Assembly (NCBI RefSeq): GCF_042477335.2
Contig: NC_091245.1
Coordinates: 86,528,501 to 86,592,500 of the forward strand
Direction of reading: 5' to 3'
Length of the DNA stretch: 64,000 nucleotides
Source: Ovis canadensis
Lineage: Eukaryota; Chordata; Mammalia; Artiodactyla; Bovidae
Part shown: piece by piece, positions 11,769 through 24,011 of the stretch
Layout of the letters: each line of letters begins with the position of its first letter
Numbering within the stretch: position 1 is the first letter of the stretch
Position numbers and translations under genes: made by a program
The notes under the pieces: model-generated
What the model saw: only the letters and a program-made list of their open reading frames with translations
What the model was told of the DNA's origin: nothing
Database searches by the model: none

Positions 11769-12670
11769 TGTTGTTCAGTCGCTCAGTCCTGTCCAGCTCT
11801 TTGCAAACCCATAGACTACAGCATGCCAGGCTTCCCTGTCCTACATCATCTCCCAAAGCTTTGCTCAAACTCATGTCCATTGAATCGGTGATGCCATTCA
11901 ACCATCTCATCCTCTGTCCCTCCTTTCTCCTCCTGCCCTCAATCTTTCCTAGCATCTGGGTCTTCTCCAACAAGTTGGCTCTTTCCATCAGGTGGCCAAA
12001 CTATTGGAGCTTCAGCTTCAGCACCAGTCCTTCCAATGAACATTCAGGTTGATTTCCTTTAGGATTGACTGGTTTGATCTCCTTGCAGTCCAAGGGACTC
12101 TCAAGAGTCTTCTCCAACACCACAGTTCAAAAGGATCAATTCTTCAGCACTCAGCCTTCTCTATGGTCCCACTGTAAATGACTACTAGAAAAAACTACAG
12201 CTTTGACTAATATGGGCTTCCCTGATAGCTCAGTTGGTAAAGAATCCGCCTGCAATACAGGAGACGATTCCTAGGTTGGGAAAATCTGCTGGAGAAGGGA
12301 TAGGCTACCCACTCCAATATTCTTGGGCTTCGCTTGTGGCTCAGCTGGTAAAGAATCAGCAGCAATCCGGGAGACCTGGGTTTTATCCCTGGGTTGGAAA
12401 GATCCCCTGGAGAAGGGAAACTACCCCCGCCAGTATTCTGGCCTAGAGAATTCCATGGCCTGTATAGTCCATGAGGTCACAAAGAGTCAGACGTAACTGA
12501 GCGACTTTCATTTTCATTTTTCACTTTGACTATACAGATCTTTGTCAGCAAAGTGGTGCCTCTGCTTTTCAATATACTATCTAGGTTTGTGACAGTTTGT
12601 CATCCAAAGAGCAAGCATCTTTTAATTTCATGGCTATGGTCAGCATCTGCAGTGATTTTCGAGCCTCCCC
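11769..12670 (-). mobile_element. Older BovB LINE copy split by SINEs
   Basis: Minus-strand BovB 3' portion in two blocks, 11769-12209 and 12524-12670, contiguous in BovB once the SINE insertion is removed. It is more diverged than other copies and has the GTTGTTCAGTCGCTCAGT end. Confidence 0.9.
12210..12523 (+). mobile_element. Bov-tA SINE dimer inside BovB, with TSD
   Basis: Two tRNA heads (GGGCTTCCCTGATAGCTCAG at 12214 and GGGCTTCGCTTGTGGCTCAG at 12326) share one Bov-A body. CTTTGACTA at 12201-12209 and 12524-12532 is an exact target duplication within the BovB. Confidence 0.93.
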
Positions 12671-13030
12671 AGCTAGTCTCCCTGCTTCTAACATCCTCTT
12701 ACACTTATTCTCAACGTAGAAGCTATAAAAATTCTTCTAAATACAAGTGAGACCATGGTTACTTCTCTGCCCAAAACCCTGCAGTGGCTTCCCATTGCAC
12801 CCAGAGTACAGTGAAGATCCTTATATTGGTCCATATGGCCTCATTGTCTATCACCTTGTCCTTTACTCACTCCATTTCAGCTATGCTAGCCTCCATGCCA
12901 TTCCTTGAATGTGCCAGGCACACTCCAGCTTTGGGGGGCTTTTGTTATTTCCTCTGCCCAGAATGCTCTTCCCTAAAATAATTCACTTGCAGAACTCTCT
13001 CCCTGCCTTTCAGTCTTTGCTCAAATTTCA
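12671..13030 (+). mobile_element. L2 LINE, first segment
   Basis: AACCCTGCAGTGGCTTCCCA, TATGGCCTCATTGTCTATCA and CTGCCCAGAATGCTCTTCCC are L2 3'-end hallmarks. The element continues at 13247 and probably at 16716 beyond the inserted SINE and BovB. Confidence 0.75.
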
Positions 13031-13246
13031 TATGGTGCTGGTGGTAAAGAACTCACCTGCCATTGTAGACATAAGAAACACGGTTCGATCTCTGAGTTGG
13101 GAAGATTCCTTGAAGGAGGGCATGGCAACCCACTCTAGTATTCTTGCGTGGAGAACTCCATGGACAGAGGAGCCCGGCAGACTATAGTCCATAGGGTTGT
13201 AAAGAGTGAGACATGAATGAAGTGACTTAGCACGCACACACACACC
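13031..13246 (+). mobile_element. Bov-tA SINE, head truncated
   Basis: GGTGCTGGTGGTAAAGAACT replaces the full head; GGTTCGATCTC and the Bov-A body follow, ending in a (CA)n run. It lies inside the L2. Confidence 0.88.
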
Positions 13247-13375
13247 TCTCAATGAGGCCAAATCTGAACACACTGTTTAAAATTGTTACTCCTACCTGTC
13301 TGACTCCTGATCCCTTTTTACCTTCTTCTACTTTTCTTTTTCACTAAACTTACCACTCAGTTCTGTTCACTGTCT
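13247..13375 (+). mobile_element. L2 LINE, second segment
   Basis: CTCAATGAGGCCAAATCTGA and TTTAAAATTGTTACTCCTAC continue the L2 interrupted at 13031. Confidence 0.7.
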
Positions 13376-16300
13376 CAGTTCAGTTCAGTTCAGTTGCTCA
13401 GTCGTGTCCGACTCTTTGCGACCCCATGAATCGCAGCACGTCAGGCCTCCCTGTCCATCACCAGCTCCCGGAGTTCACTCAGACTCACGTCCATCGAGTC
13501 AGTGATGCCATCCAGCCATCTCATCCTCTGTCATCCCCTTCTCCTCCTGCCCCCAATCCCTCCCAGCATCAATCAAAGTCTTTTCCAACGAGTCAACTCT
13601 TCGCATGAGGTGGCCAAAGTACTGGAATTTCACTTCAGCATCATTCCTTCCAAAGAAGTCCCAGGGCTGATCTCCTTCAGAATGGACTGGTTGGATCTCC
13701 TTGCAGTCCAAGGGACTCTCAAGAGTCTTCTCTAACACCACAGTTCAAAAGCATCAGTTCTTCTGAGCTCAGCTTTCTTTATAGTCCAACTCTCACATCC
13801 ATACATGACTACTGGAAAAACCACAGCCTTGACTAGATGGACCTTTGTTGGCAAAGTAATGTCTCTGCTTTTTAATATGCTGTCTAGGTTGGTCATAACT
13901 TTCCTTCCAAGGAGTAAGGTCTTTTAATTTCATGGCTGCAATCACCATCTGCAGTGATTTTGGAGCCCAGAAAAATAAAGTCTGACACTGTTTCCACTGT
14001 TTCCCCATCTATTTCCCATGAAGTGATGGGACCAGATGCCATGATCTTCATTTTCTGAATGTTGAGCTTTAAACCAACTTTTTCCACTCTCCTCTTTCAC
14101 TTTCATCAAGAGGCTCTTTAGTTCTTCTTCACTTTCTGCCATAAGGGTGGTGTCATCTGCATATCTGAGGTGATTGAGATTTCTCCCGGCAATCTTGATT
14201 CCAGCTTGTGGTTCATCCAGCCCAGCATTTCTCATGATGTACTCTGCATATAAGTTAAATAAGCAGGGTGACAATATACAGCCTTGACGTACTCCTTTAC
14301 CTATTTGGAACCAGTCTGTTGTTCCATGTCCAGTTCTACCTGTTGCTGCCTGACCTGAAGCAACAGGTTTCTCAAGAGGTAGGTCAGGTGGTCTGGTATT
14401 CCCATCTCTTTCAGAATTTTCCACAGTTTATTGTGATCCACACAGTCAAAGGCTTTGGCATAGTCAATAAAGCAGAGAGAGATGTTTTTTTGGAACTCTC
14501 TTACTTTTTCGATGATCCAGCAGATTTTGGCAATTTGATTCCTTGTCCCTCTGTCTTTTCTAAAACCTGCTTGAACATCTGGAAGTTCATGGTTCACATA
14601 TTGCTGAAGCCTGGCTTGAAGAATTTTAAGCATTACTTTACTAGTGTGTGAGATGAGTGCAATTGTGTGGTAGTTTGAGCATCCTTTGGCATTGTCTTTC
14701 TTTGGGATTGGAATGAAAACTGACCTTTTCCAGTCCTGTGGCCACTGCTGAGTTTTCCAAATTTACTGACATATTGAGTGCAGCACTTTCACAGCATCAT
14801 CATTCAGGATTTGAAATAGTTCAACTGGAATTCCATCACCTCTGCAAGCTTTGTTCATAGTGATGCTTCCTAAGGCCCACTTGACTTCACATTCCAGGAT
14901 GTCTGGCTCTAGGTGAGTGATCACACCATCATGATTATCTGGGTCATGAGATCTTTTTTGTACAGTTCTTCTGTGTATTCTTGCCACCTCTTCTTAATAT
15001 CTTCTGCTTCTGTTAGGTCCATACCATTTCTGTCCTTTATCGAGCCCATCTTTGCATAAAATATTCCCTTGGTATCTCTAATTTTCCTGAAGAGATCTCT
15101 AGTCTTTCCCATTGTGTTGTTTTCCTCTATTCCTTTGCATTGATCACTGAGGAAGGCTTTCTTATCTCTCCTTGCTATTCTTTGGTACTCTGCATTCAAA
15201 TGGGTATATCTTTCCTTTTCTGCTTTGCTTTTCAATTCCCTTCTTTTCACAGCTATTTGTAAGACCTCCTCAGACAGCCATTTTGCTTTTTTGCATTTCT
15301 TTTCTTGGGGATGGTCTTAATTCCTGTCTCCTGTACAATGTCATGTACCTCCATCCATAGTTCGTCAGGCACTCTGTCTATCAGATCTAGTCCCTTAAAT
15401 CTATTTCTCACTTCCACCATATAGTCATAGGGATTTTAGGTCATACCTGAATGGTCTAGTGGTTTTCTCCACTTTCTTCAATTCAAGTCTGAATTTGGCA
15501 ATAAGGAGTTCGTGATCTGAGCCACAGTTTGCTTCCGGTCTTGCTTTTGCTGACTGTATAGAGTTTTTCCATCTTTGGCTGCAAAGAATATAATCAATTT
15601 GATTTTGGTGTCCACCATCTAGTAATGTCTGTGTGTAGAGTCTTCTCTTGTGTTGTTGAAAGAGGGTGTTTGCTACGACCAGTGCATTCCTTTGGCAAAA
15701 CTCTATTAGCCTTTGCCCTGCTTCATACTGTACTCCAAGGCCAAATTTGCCTGTTACTCCAGGTGTTTCTTGACTTCCTACTTTTGCATCCAGTCACCTA
15801 TAATGAAAAGGACATCTCTTTTGGGTGTTAGTTCTAGAAGGTCTTGTAGGTCTTCGTAGAACTGTTCAACTTCAGCTTCTTCAGCATTACTGGTCGGGCC
15901 ATTGACTTGGATTACTGTGGTATTGAATAGTTTGCCTTGGAAACAAACAGAGATCATTCTGTCATTTTTGAAACTGCATCCAAGTACTGCATTGTTGACT
16001 ATGATGGCTACTCCATTTCTTCTATGGGATTCCTGCCCACAGTAGTAGATACAATGGTCATCTGAGTTAAATTCACCCATTCAGGTTCATGTTAGTTCAC
16101 TGATTCCTAGAATGTCGATGTTCACTCTTACCATCTCCTGTTTGACCACTTCTAATTTGCCTTGATTCATGGACCTGACATTCCAGGTTCCTATGGAATA
16201 TTGCTCTTTACACCATTGAACCCTGCTTCCATCACTAGTCCCATTCACAACTGGGTGTTGTTTTTGCTTTGGCTCCATCCCTTCATTCTTTCTGGAGTTA

Positions 16301-16715
16301 TTTCTCCACTGATGTCCAGTAGCACCTACTGACCTGGGGAGTTCATCTTTCAGTGTCCTATCTTTTTGCCTTTTCATACTGTTCACGGGTTCTCAAGGCA
16401 AGAATACTGAAGTGGTTTGCCATTCCCTTCTCCAGTGGACCACATTCTGTCAGACCTCTCCACCACGACCTGGCCATCTTGGGTGGCCCCGCACAGCATG
16501 GCTTAGTTTCATTGAGTTAGACAAGGCTGTGGTCCGTGTTTTCAGATTGGCTAGTTTTCTATGATTGTGGTTTCAGGCTGTCTGCCCTCTGATCCCCTCT
16601 CTCAGTGCCTACCGTCTTACTTGGGTTTCTCTTACCTTGGACATGTGGTCTCTCTTCACAGCTGTTCCAGCAAAGCACAGCCACTGCTCCTTACCTCTAA
16701 TGCGGGTTAGCTCCT
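13376..16715 (-). mobile_element. Near full-length BovB (RTE) LINE
   Basis: About 3.3 kb in minus orientation, from the (TCAGT)n tail complement at 13376 to 5' sequence ending near 16715 (ACCGTCTTACTTGGGTTTCT at 16611). This is close to the family's roughly 3.2 kb length. It contains the endonuclease and reverse transcriptase regions, but the frame is broken repeatedly. It appears to be inserted in an L2 whose halves lie at 12671-13375 and 16716-16870. BovB entered ruminants by horizontal transfer from squamates (established knowledge). Confidence 0.93.
13499..16386 (-). pseudogene. BovB endonuclease/reverse transcriptase ORF, broken
   Basis: Read on the minus strand, an apurinic-type endonuclease region comes first (15778-16386) with GTWNVRSMN and the DILGISEL segment carrying the catalytic Glu, then CGQESHRRNGVAIIV. 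A linker follows (14763-15250), then the reverse transcriptase (13942-14633) with AGFRKDRGTRNQIA, FIDYAKAFDCVDH and the YADD box, and a C-terminal part (13499-13741). These lie in at least six separate open segments across different frames, and the GDWNAKVG-like site reads GDWMQK after a shift, so no intact protein can be made. Confidence 0.9.
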
Positions 16716-16870
16716 CTCAGATTTATCACTGGCTCCAGTATAATATAAGTGTCTCAACATCCAGCTCCTCAGTTGAATGTGAGTGCCAGTGAGGCTGAGA
16801 TCTTTGTTCACTGAGAACTTAGAATAGTGCCTGTCACCATAGTAGGTATTCAGTAAGTAATCGTGAAATG
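16716..16870 (+). mobile_element. L2 LINE 3' terminus
   Basis: GATCTTTGTTCACTGAGAAC, ATAGTGCCTGTCACCATAGT and TATTCAGTAAGTAA correspond to the L2 3' end. It is probably the continuation of the L2 at 12671-13375. Confidence 0.65.
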
Positions 16871-17154
16871 AGTAAATATAGCCTAGGCGTCATAAGATTA
16901 TATGAGACTGATGGGACAAAACCTAAAGCCTCAGGTATATTATTCAGAAACGTAAAAGCAACCAAAAATAAAGCTATAATAGTAACTATCAAAACCCAGA
17001 AGGGATAGCTAAATTCTCATTTTTATTATGGATAGTGAATAGATAGTCTTTTAAATGGAGAAACTAAGAAGTGGCAGCAACAGCATATAAATTGAAAGCC
17101 TGGAGACAATTACTAGAATACTAAAAAGAAAAGCTCCTAAGAAGTGCCTGCTAC

Positions 17155-17157
<3 letters not shown>
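16871..17157. other. Unassigned intergenic DNA
   Basis: Nothing recognised. Confidence 0.3.

Positions 17158-17195
<38 letters not shown>
17158..17195. repeat. (TG)19 microsatellite
   Basis: Perfect 38-bp dinucleotide run, likely polymorphic between animals. Confidence 0.97.
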
Positions 17196-17196
<1 letters not shown>

Positions 17197-18229
17197 TATA
17201 AACACAGAAACAAAGACTTGAAGGCTACGTACCAGATAACTTGCCATTGTGACTTATCAGAAAACAAAGGGGTATATAATAAAATTAAGAGTAATAAAAG
17301 GGTAAAAATCAGTAATTATTTAAAATGATTTTAAACCTGTTACAAAATAAAGGAAAGTTGTTTGCTCTAGAAACTGAGATTGAGAAGTGGGGCAGATAGC
17401 TGTTGTTTTTCAGTATAAATTCCTCAATATTTTATTTTTATCATGTACATGTATTACTGTGATAAAACTGAAAGAGAAAATTAATTTTTTTTAAAAAAAA
17501 GAAGGAAACAATAAACAGTTTTAGTTTCACTGCAGCACATGGACAAATACACAACAGATTCCCCAAACACCATCATGCCCAAGATGGGTGTTACCAATTG
17601 ATCACCATGGTCAGAAAAAATAAAATGAGATGAAATAACACGAAACATTTGGTTTTAATCATTTTAAGTTTCTAATATATACATATGTGGATTTCCAAAT
17701 GTTCCTCTATTATCTGAAACAGTCTCTTCTTTGAAATCAAAGGCTTCCTCTCACATGCATCAGTCCATTGCTAGAGAAATTACTCCAATATTTTAGCATT
17801 TGCCTTATTTTCTCCTTTCGGGATCATGTGGGTTGGCATTGCCCCTTTCTGGGTTTGCCGAAAGCAAAAGCAACAAGCCAAACCAAATATCTGTTACTCA
17901 ACAGCAGGAGATGTATTACTTTCACATAAAAGAATGTTAGAACAGAAATACTGTAATCATTAAACCAGGATGAGGCCCAGCCCAGTGGATGGTGTAACCT
18001 TAGACACCACGGTCTCAGGGAATGACCTGCTTCTTCCCACTCTCCTACAGCCCCGAAGACTTGCCCTCTTCCTGTACCTCACTCTCCCTATCCAGTCTTC
18101 CTCTAGGAAGTCCTAGACTATAATTCTAAAATACATCATGAACCTTTCCACACTCCCTAGTTACACATATTCCTATCTCTCAGTTGGGCTGCTATAATAA
18201 TACTTTTAAAGTGAAAATAGTTACAAACA
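17196..18229. other. Intergenic DNA without recognised features
   Basis: AT-rich, no named repeat or coding signal. Confidence 0.35.
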
Positions 18230-18440
18230 CTTCATAATACTTACTGTGGGTCAGGCGCTCCTCTGAGTACTTTACATATATTATATTAGCTCATTCGTTC
18301 CTCTCACATAAGGTTCATCTCAACCTTATAAGGCATTCCAGTACATTACCACTCTAGGATGAGGAAACACGCACAGAGAATAAGCGACTTGCCCAAAGTC
18401 ACACATCTGCAAAGTGGAGAGGCCAGCAATCCCTTCCTAA
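18230..18440 (-). mobile_element. MIR SINE
   Basis: GAGTACTTTACATATATTAT, AGGATGAGGAAACACGCACA and CTTGCCCAAAGTCACACATC are the complement of MIR core and tail. Confidence 0.8.
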
Positions 18441-19199
18441 CTCACACTCTGCGTTCACACCTGTCATCCTCTGATCTCACTTCCCCTCAGCAGCCTGTGT
18501 GATTGTCCGAAACACTCAACCCTTACCAGAATCAGAAACTCTCTTAAGGTGAGAACAGAGAAGAGTGTTATTCTTTCCTTCCCAAAAGCCTGATCAAACC
18601 AGCTCTGGAGGACAGATTCTTTCTTAGTACCTAGGAGAAATCCCTTGACTTTTTTTGGTGCTCTCAGTTAACAAAAATTCTTTTTAGTCACAAAATAGTT
18701 TCATTTCAATAATAAAAATACCCAGTCCAGTGTGTTTGTCACAACCTGAATTTTATTACAGTCAGTACTTCCTCCCACCATCCACCCAAACTGCTTAGCC
18801 TGGCGGCTTTGGTGGTGGTGGGGAACAAGGGGAGTCAGCTCTTCTCTTCTTGCCCTTTTCCTTCTCATTCTTTCAGCAGGCCTTGGGCCAGCTAGGGGTG
18901 GAGGAGCCAGAAAAGGGACATAAGGAAATTTCTTATTTGACAAGTACAGATAGATGTAACCTAGCGTTGGTATACTCTGGCTGCAAGCAGGTATTTAAAA
19001 GTGACTCTTGCTCTCAGGTTGTTTTTGTGAGCACCTTGGATATACCCCTGTGGGTTCTTCTGACCATAGCTTCCTTGAAGCAAGGCAAAGCCTCCATCTT
19101 AGCTGGATACTTCCACCCCCAGCCCAACCTCAACCTCACCTTCTGCCTCTGAATCTGAATGCACAGTATAATTGTGTGTACTACTTTGTGGATACACGG
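18441..19199. other. Unassigned intergenic DNA
   Basis: Open frames at 18701-18943 (minus) and 18850-19152 (plus) have no family resemblance. No gene is supported. Confidence 0.35.
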
Positions 19200-19384
19200 C
19201 CAGAGACTGCTTACCTGTTTACCAAACATTTCCATTTTCCCCCTGGGCATACGATTAGACTGCATTTCCCAGCCTCCCCTACAGTTACTGCCACCAAGTG
19301 ACTAAGTTCTAGCCAATAGAATGTTGGCAGAAAAAGACCTTCCAGGCCTGAAAGCCTTCCAAGTTTGAGTCAATTACAGTTGTG
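19200..19384 (+). repeat. Ancient interspersed repeat, unassigned
   Basis: ACTGCATTTCCCAGCCTCCC and AGTTCTAGCCAATAGAATGT are strings repeated across mammalian genomes; family not identified. Confidence 0.45.
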
Positions 19385-19575
19385 AACCTCATCTAGGAAA
19401 CCTGGGTTGGCAGGGGTTCTGCCAGTTACTGACTGTGTAACCTTGAGAAAGTTGCTTAATCTCCCAGTACCTCACTCTCTTCATCTGTAAAGTTTAAATA
19501 AGTGAATAAATGAAGGTCCTTAGGCTAGAACAATGACTAGTACATAGTAAGCGCTCAATAAATGCTGATATTATT
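19385..19575 (+). mobile_element. MIR SINE
   Basis: TTGAGAAAGTTGCTTAATCT, CTCTCTTCATCTGTAAAGTT and AGTAAGCGCTCAATAAATGC define MIR in forward orientation. Confidence 0.85.
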
Positions 19576-21479
19576 GTTATAATGTAATTTTATTATTATA
19601 GAATAACTAATAATATCCACAAATATATGGAATAAGAGACAGGTTCACCAGCCTTAAATTGATAAGGTAGAGAAAACAGACATTTTTCACATTATAAAGG
19701 AATTTTAAAAATCATAACCAATAAACATGGATTTGACTATGGAAGAGGTAAGAAATAGCACAGAAATTTAAAGTCTTAGAAAGCTCTGCCAATTAAAAAT
19801 TAATCAGAAATGAAAGTAAAAGAACTCTGAAAATATAGCCATTCAGATTTGATTGATAGCCCCAAAATCAGTTTATATGCCACTTTTCAAGAGTACATCA
19901 GTGTGAAGTTCAAGCACATCTGTGTTTTTCAATACCAAAGCACCTCTAATCAGCAAAGACAGATGGGAGCCCTTCCCTCCTGCCCCTGTCCCTCTATACC
20001 ACATAATCACAATATCCCCCTTCTACTGACGACTTCTATCTAGGAGTCAGCACCATCATTCTTACTGTAACTGAGGCTTATCAAACTAGTGCACAGCTGA
20101 TATATTTGACCCAAAACAGGGTTTCCACAACTGCAGGTGCTTGATTAGTTAAGATATGTGTTAAGAAATCATCTGCTCTAAAGATGAAGCCAAACTTTGA
20201 AGCAAATCACTGGATAATTTTGATAAAACTTGCTCTTAAATCAGTTGTTTGTGCATTCACCTCAGTTTCCTTTCTTTTGTGTTATTGCAAAAAAAAAAAT
20301 TCTTTTATTTTTTATTGTCCACAGTATTATGTTGGGTTTGTTTGAGGGAGGGGTTTGTTTTGTTTTGCTTGCTTCATAGTAAAACCATCTGGGTGAGATT
20401 TTGACACAATCTCCTTTGGCCAAACTGACTTGTCATGTATGCAGCAGTCTTCTTGTTCCTACAATGCAACTTCCCATCTTCTCTTAGCTAGTGTTTTGAA
20501 TTGTGCCAAAGAAAGGAAATGATACTGCGTGTCTCAATGCATCTTAAATCTTGGCTCCCCCCTCAGAAAAAAATAAGAGGGGCTTTTTATAAAGATAGCT
20601 TTTAGGATTTAAAAGAGAATTTTAAAAGAGTAAAGATAAATGTAACTTTTAAATATCAGACTAAATAGGCCCACTGCATATTCTTACTGTAATTCTTTTC
20701 AGTTTGAAAGTGAAAAACCAGATAGGGAGTAAGGTTCTGCTTAGAACAATTTGTGCTATAAATAGATGCACTTCTCATGATGGATCTTCCTTATCCACAT
20801 TCTTTGGAGGTACTCTGGGAAAACAATTGTTAAAGCCTTTAAAAATATTTTTTTAATCTTAATTATATTGAAACCTGAATATTCCTTCTTAGATTGTACA
20901 AATAAAAATTACACTTTCCAACTGGGAAATTAAATTGGATCTCATTAGTCATGATAATGACAGTAGTTGTTTGGGGGCTATTTATTTGAAATATATTAAC
21001 TACATGACATTTAATCTAGAAAGCCCCTGAGTTTAAGTGTTCAAAGAATATATAAGCTAAAATCTATGTCCAGTCCATCCACAGACGGGTGATTCTTTTG
21101 TTGTTAAAGATAAAAATCTTCTGTGCTATTCTAAGAATCTCCTTGGTTAAAGATTTTGAACACAGTGAAAAATCTATACACCTCAGACACTTGGCTAACC
21201 AAGAAGGTCAGGTTAAGGTTGCAAGAGACATTTCTCCAACTCATCAATCTGAGAACATAAATATACTTAAGTAATAAAGGAAACAACATTGAATATAAGT
21301 AACCTAGACACTCATTATTACCATAATGCAAAATTCAAGGTGTCCCATAGTGTACTTCACATTTTCATCACTAGCCTCAGTTAAAATGAGTTGAATATGT
21401 AAATTTCCAGAATATAATATATATATATTTATTTCCTACAAGAACATATTTTTATATCAATCTTATTCCTTCCTTCCCT
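19576..21479. other. Quiet intergenic DNA
   Basis: About 1.9 kb with no recognised young insertion, gene or RNA. It includes a purine-rich stretch at 20560-20640. Sequence alone does not show whether any part is conserved. Confidence 0.35.
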
Positions 21480-22220
21480 AAATCTGCTTAAAGTATCACC
21501 ATCTTCTCTGTCAAGTAGATTTATAACACCCTAGTCATTTTTTTACTCCTTTCCTTATTCCATCACCATGTGCAATGAGTTGCCAGGTCCTACTGATTCT
21601 GGCTTTACAATAACCTCTCGTGAGTCTTCTCTTCTCTAACAACTCTGCCAGTATCCTAACTCAGAGCCTCATAACCTATTGTCTGCACTGCTGTAGTAAC
21701 TAGCCTTCTATTGGACCCTGCATTAGTCCCTCCCTACTCCAATCTATCTTATATGTGCCTGTCAGCTTAATGTTCCTAATGAGCAACTCTGATTTTTCAT
21801 ATCCTTCTTCAAATGATTCACAGTCTACAAAGTGAAGTGTAGATGACCCAGCCTAGCATTTAAAACCAGGTTCTGGCCACAGTTTGTGTTTTCAACCCGT
21901 TTTGTTTTGTTTTGTTTTTCCCTACTCCTTTTCATAGCTACTTTTTTTATGTGTTTCAGCTCAGACTTTTCTCCTCCCTAACTTTGTTCTTCCCTTCCTC
22001 TCTCCATTGGCTCGTCGGAAATGCCTTTCCTTCCTCCTCTGCATCTGCAGGTCCTACGCTTCCTTCAAGGCTCAAGGTCTAGCTCATTGCCACATCCTCC
22101 ACAAAGCCTTCTCTTAATGTCTCATCCGGAAGTAATTGCTTCCTCTGAGGTACACTGGTAGGTATGAAAATGCCTCTTTCTCAACTTTGGTCTGTTTTAA
22201 TTTTGCCTACTCTAAACTCT
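21480..22220 (+). mobile_element. Probable L2-related relic
   Basis: GTTGCCAGGTCCTACTGATT, AAATGATTCACAGTCTACAA and CTCATTGCCACATCCTCCAC resemble an eroded L2 copy with an inserted TTTTG-type simple repeat near 21900. Confidence 0.45.
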
Positions 22221-22465
22221 TGAGACGATCCAATTCTTATTTGATTTTTAGTACTCCAATTGAATGGTTGCACGTTGGTCAACTAAACAAATAAAAATTG
22301 AAGAAATATATATATATCCAATAAAAAAGACATATTTAAGACAAGCACGAGTTTCACGTAAAAGAAGACATGATCTAATGCATAGAAAAACACTGGACAA
22401 TATTATAGCTAGATACCAGTAAAAAAAAAAAAAGAACATTGAAAAGGAATAAATATTTATATTTA

Positions 22466-22787
22466 GGATTTCCCCGGTGATCCCCAATGGTTAAGAATCC
22501 ACCTTGCACTGCAAGGGAATCAGTTTGATCCCTGATCTGAGACGATCCCACATGCCATGGAGCAACTAAGCCCAGCACCACAACTACTGAGCCCAGGTAG
22601 CACAACTAATGAAGCATGCATACCCTAGAACTGGAGCTCTTCAACAAAAGAAGTCACTGCAAGGAGAAGCTTGCACACCACAACCAAGAGTAGCCCCTGC
22701 TCACTACAAGTAGAGAAAGCCTGAGCGCAGCAAGGAAAACCCACCACAGCCAAAAAACGTAAAAATAAATAAGTCTTTATAAAAAAT
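22466..22787 (+). mobile_element. CHR-type SINE, long form
   Basis: GGATTTCCCCGGTGATCCCC head, TTTGATCCCTGATCTGAGAC, then the CACATGCCATGGAGCAACTA extension and a final CACAGCCAAAAAACG with an A-rich tail. Confidence 0.85.
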
Positions 22788-23359
22788 TGTATCTAAGCAG
22801 TAATATACAGTAGTCTTTTCTAAGAAATATCTCCTCCAAGTATTTATTCTAACTGATGTAAAATTTATGAAATGTTTTTATGGACAACCATGCCTAATTC
22901 TTCACTTCTGTACTTTCTTTATTATTAATACCAACCAGCACTGCTGATTTGGCTCTAGATAGTTGAAATAACATTTGAAACATCATCAATTCATATTGAG
23001 ACCAATAAGCACAAAATTGAATTGAACTGAATTGAAATACTATCAATCCAAATACAACCAAACCCATTGCCTGGTCATTTATTTCCTGAAAAATAGAGTC
23101 AAAGTCTGTTTTTGTTTTACTGTACACCTTTGAGATCACCTTTAAAACATCATCAAATTCCTTTTTTCCTCACATGCCCAGCAAAGAGCTTAGTACATAG
23201 AGAAACACTCGCTAAATATTGAATGAATGAATCTTCAAAATTACAGTGCTAACATTATTTGTCAGCTACTAACTCTGAATGATAATGCTATACTCAGAAG
23301 TCAAGTCAATAATAAGCTGAACAGAAAATAGCTGCTCTGCAAATATCTGTTGAGTTTAA
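22788..23359. other. Unassigned DNA with an L2/MIR-like end
   Basis: AGTACATAGAGAAACACTCG followed by ATTGAATGAATGAATC (23190-23235) looks like an L2 terminus. No gene. Confidence 0.35.
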
Positions 23360-23366
23360 TTAATAT

Positions 23367-23692
23367 GGGAGTTTCCCTGGTAGCTCAGCTGGTAAAGAAT
23401 CCGCCTGCAATGCAGGAGACCCTGATTCAATTTCTGGGTCGGGAAGATCCCCTGGAGAAGGGATATACTTCCCACTCTAATATTTCTGGGCTTCCCTGGT
23501 GGCTCAGATGGTAAAGCATCCACCTGTACTGTGGGAGACCTGGGTTAGGAAGATCCCCTGGAGAAGGGAAAATCTACCCACGCCAGTATTCCTACCTGGA
23601 GAATTTCAAGCACAGAGCAGCCTGTCAGGTTACAGTCCCTGGGTTGCACAGTTGGACATGGCTGATTGACTTTCACGTAGTCACTCACTCAC
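23367..23692 (+). mobile_element. Bov-tA SINE dimer with TSD
   Basis: Two heads (AGTTTCCCTGGTAGCTCAGC at 23370 and GGGCTTCCCTGGTGGCTCAG at 23489) and one body. TTAATAT occurs at 23360-23366 and 23693-23699. Confidence 0.9.
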
Positions 23693-23960
23693 TTAATATA
23701 ACTTTGGAGCTGGAAAGGGTCTTAGAGATGATCTGCTTTCTGGTAATTGTTCTTTCCTCTATGTGCCCCAGTGCTTTTTGCATAGTTTATTGAAGCACAG
23801 TATTAGCAAGTATTTATTTAGCTTTTCTCCATGTTAACTCCTTGAAGGCAAAGACTTTGGGATGACCCACCTTCCCCAGGTAGCCTGATGCTTGGCAGGT
23901 TTGTAGGCACTCAGATACTTGCCGAGTGAATAAGAGTGAATCTAGACCTCTGACACCCTA
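23693..23960 (+). mobile_element. L2-like relic
   Basis: GTTAACTCCTTGAAGGCAAA and TAGGCACTCAGATACTTGCC resemble the L2 3' end. Confidence 0.45.
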
Positions 23961-24011
23961 CATGGCAGCGATTAGTCACATGTGGCTATTTGAATTACCT
24001 GTAATTAAATA

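Noticed and set aside
14268..14651. 127-codon plus-strand frame
   Set aside because: Antisense shadow of the BovB reverse transcriptase region.
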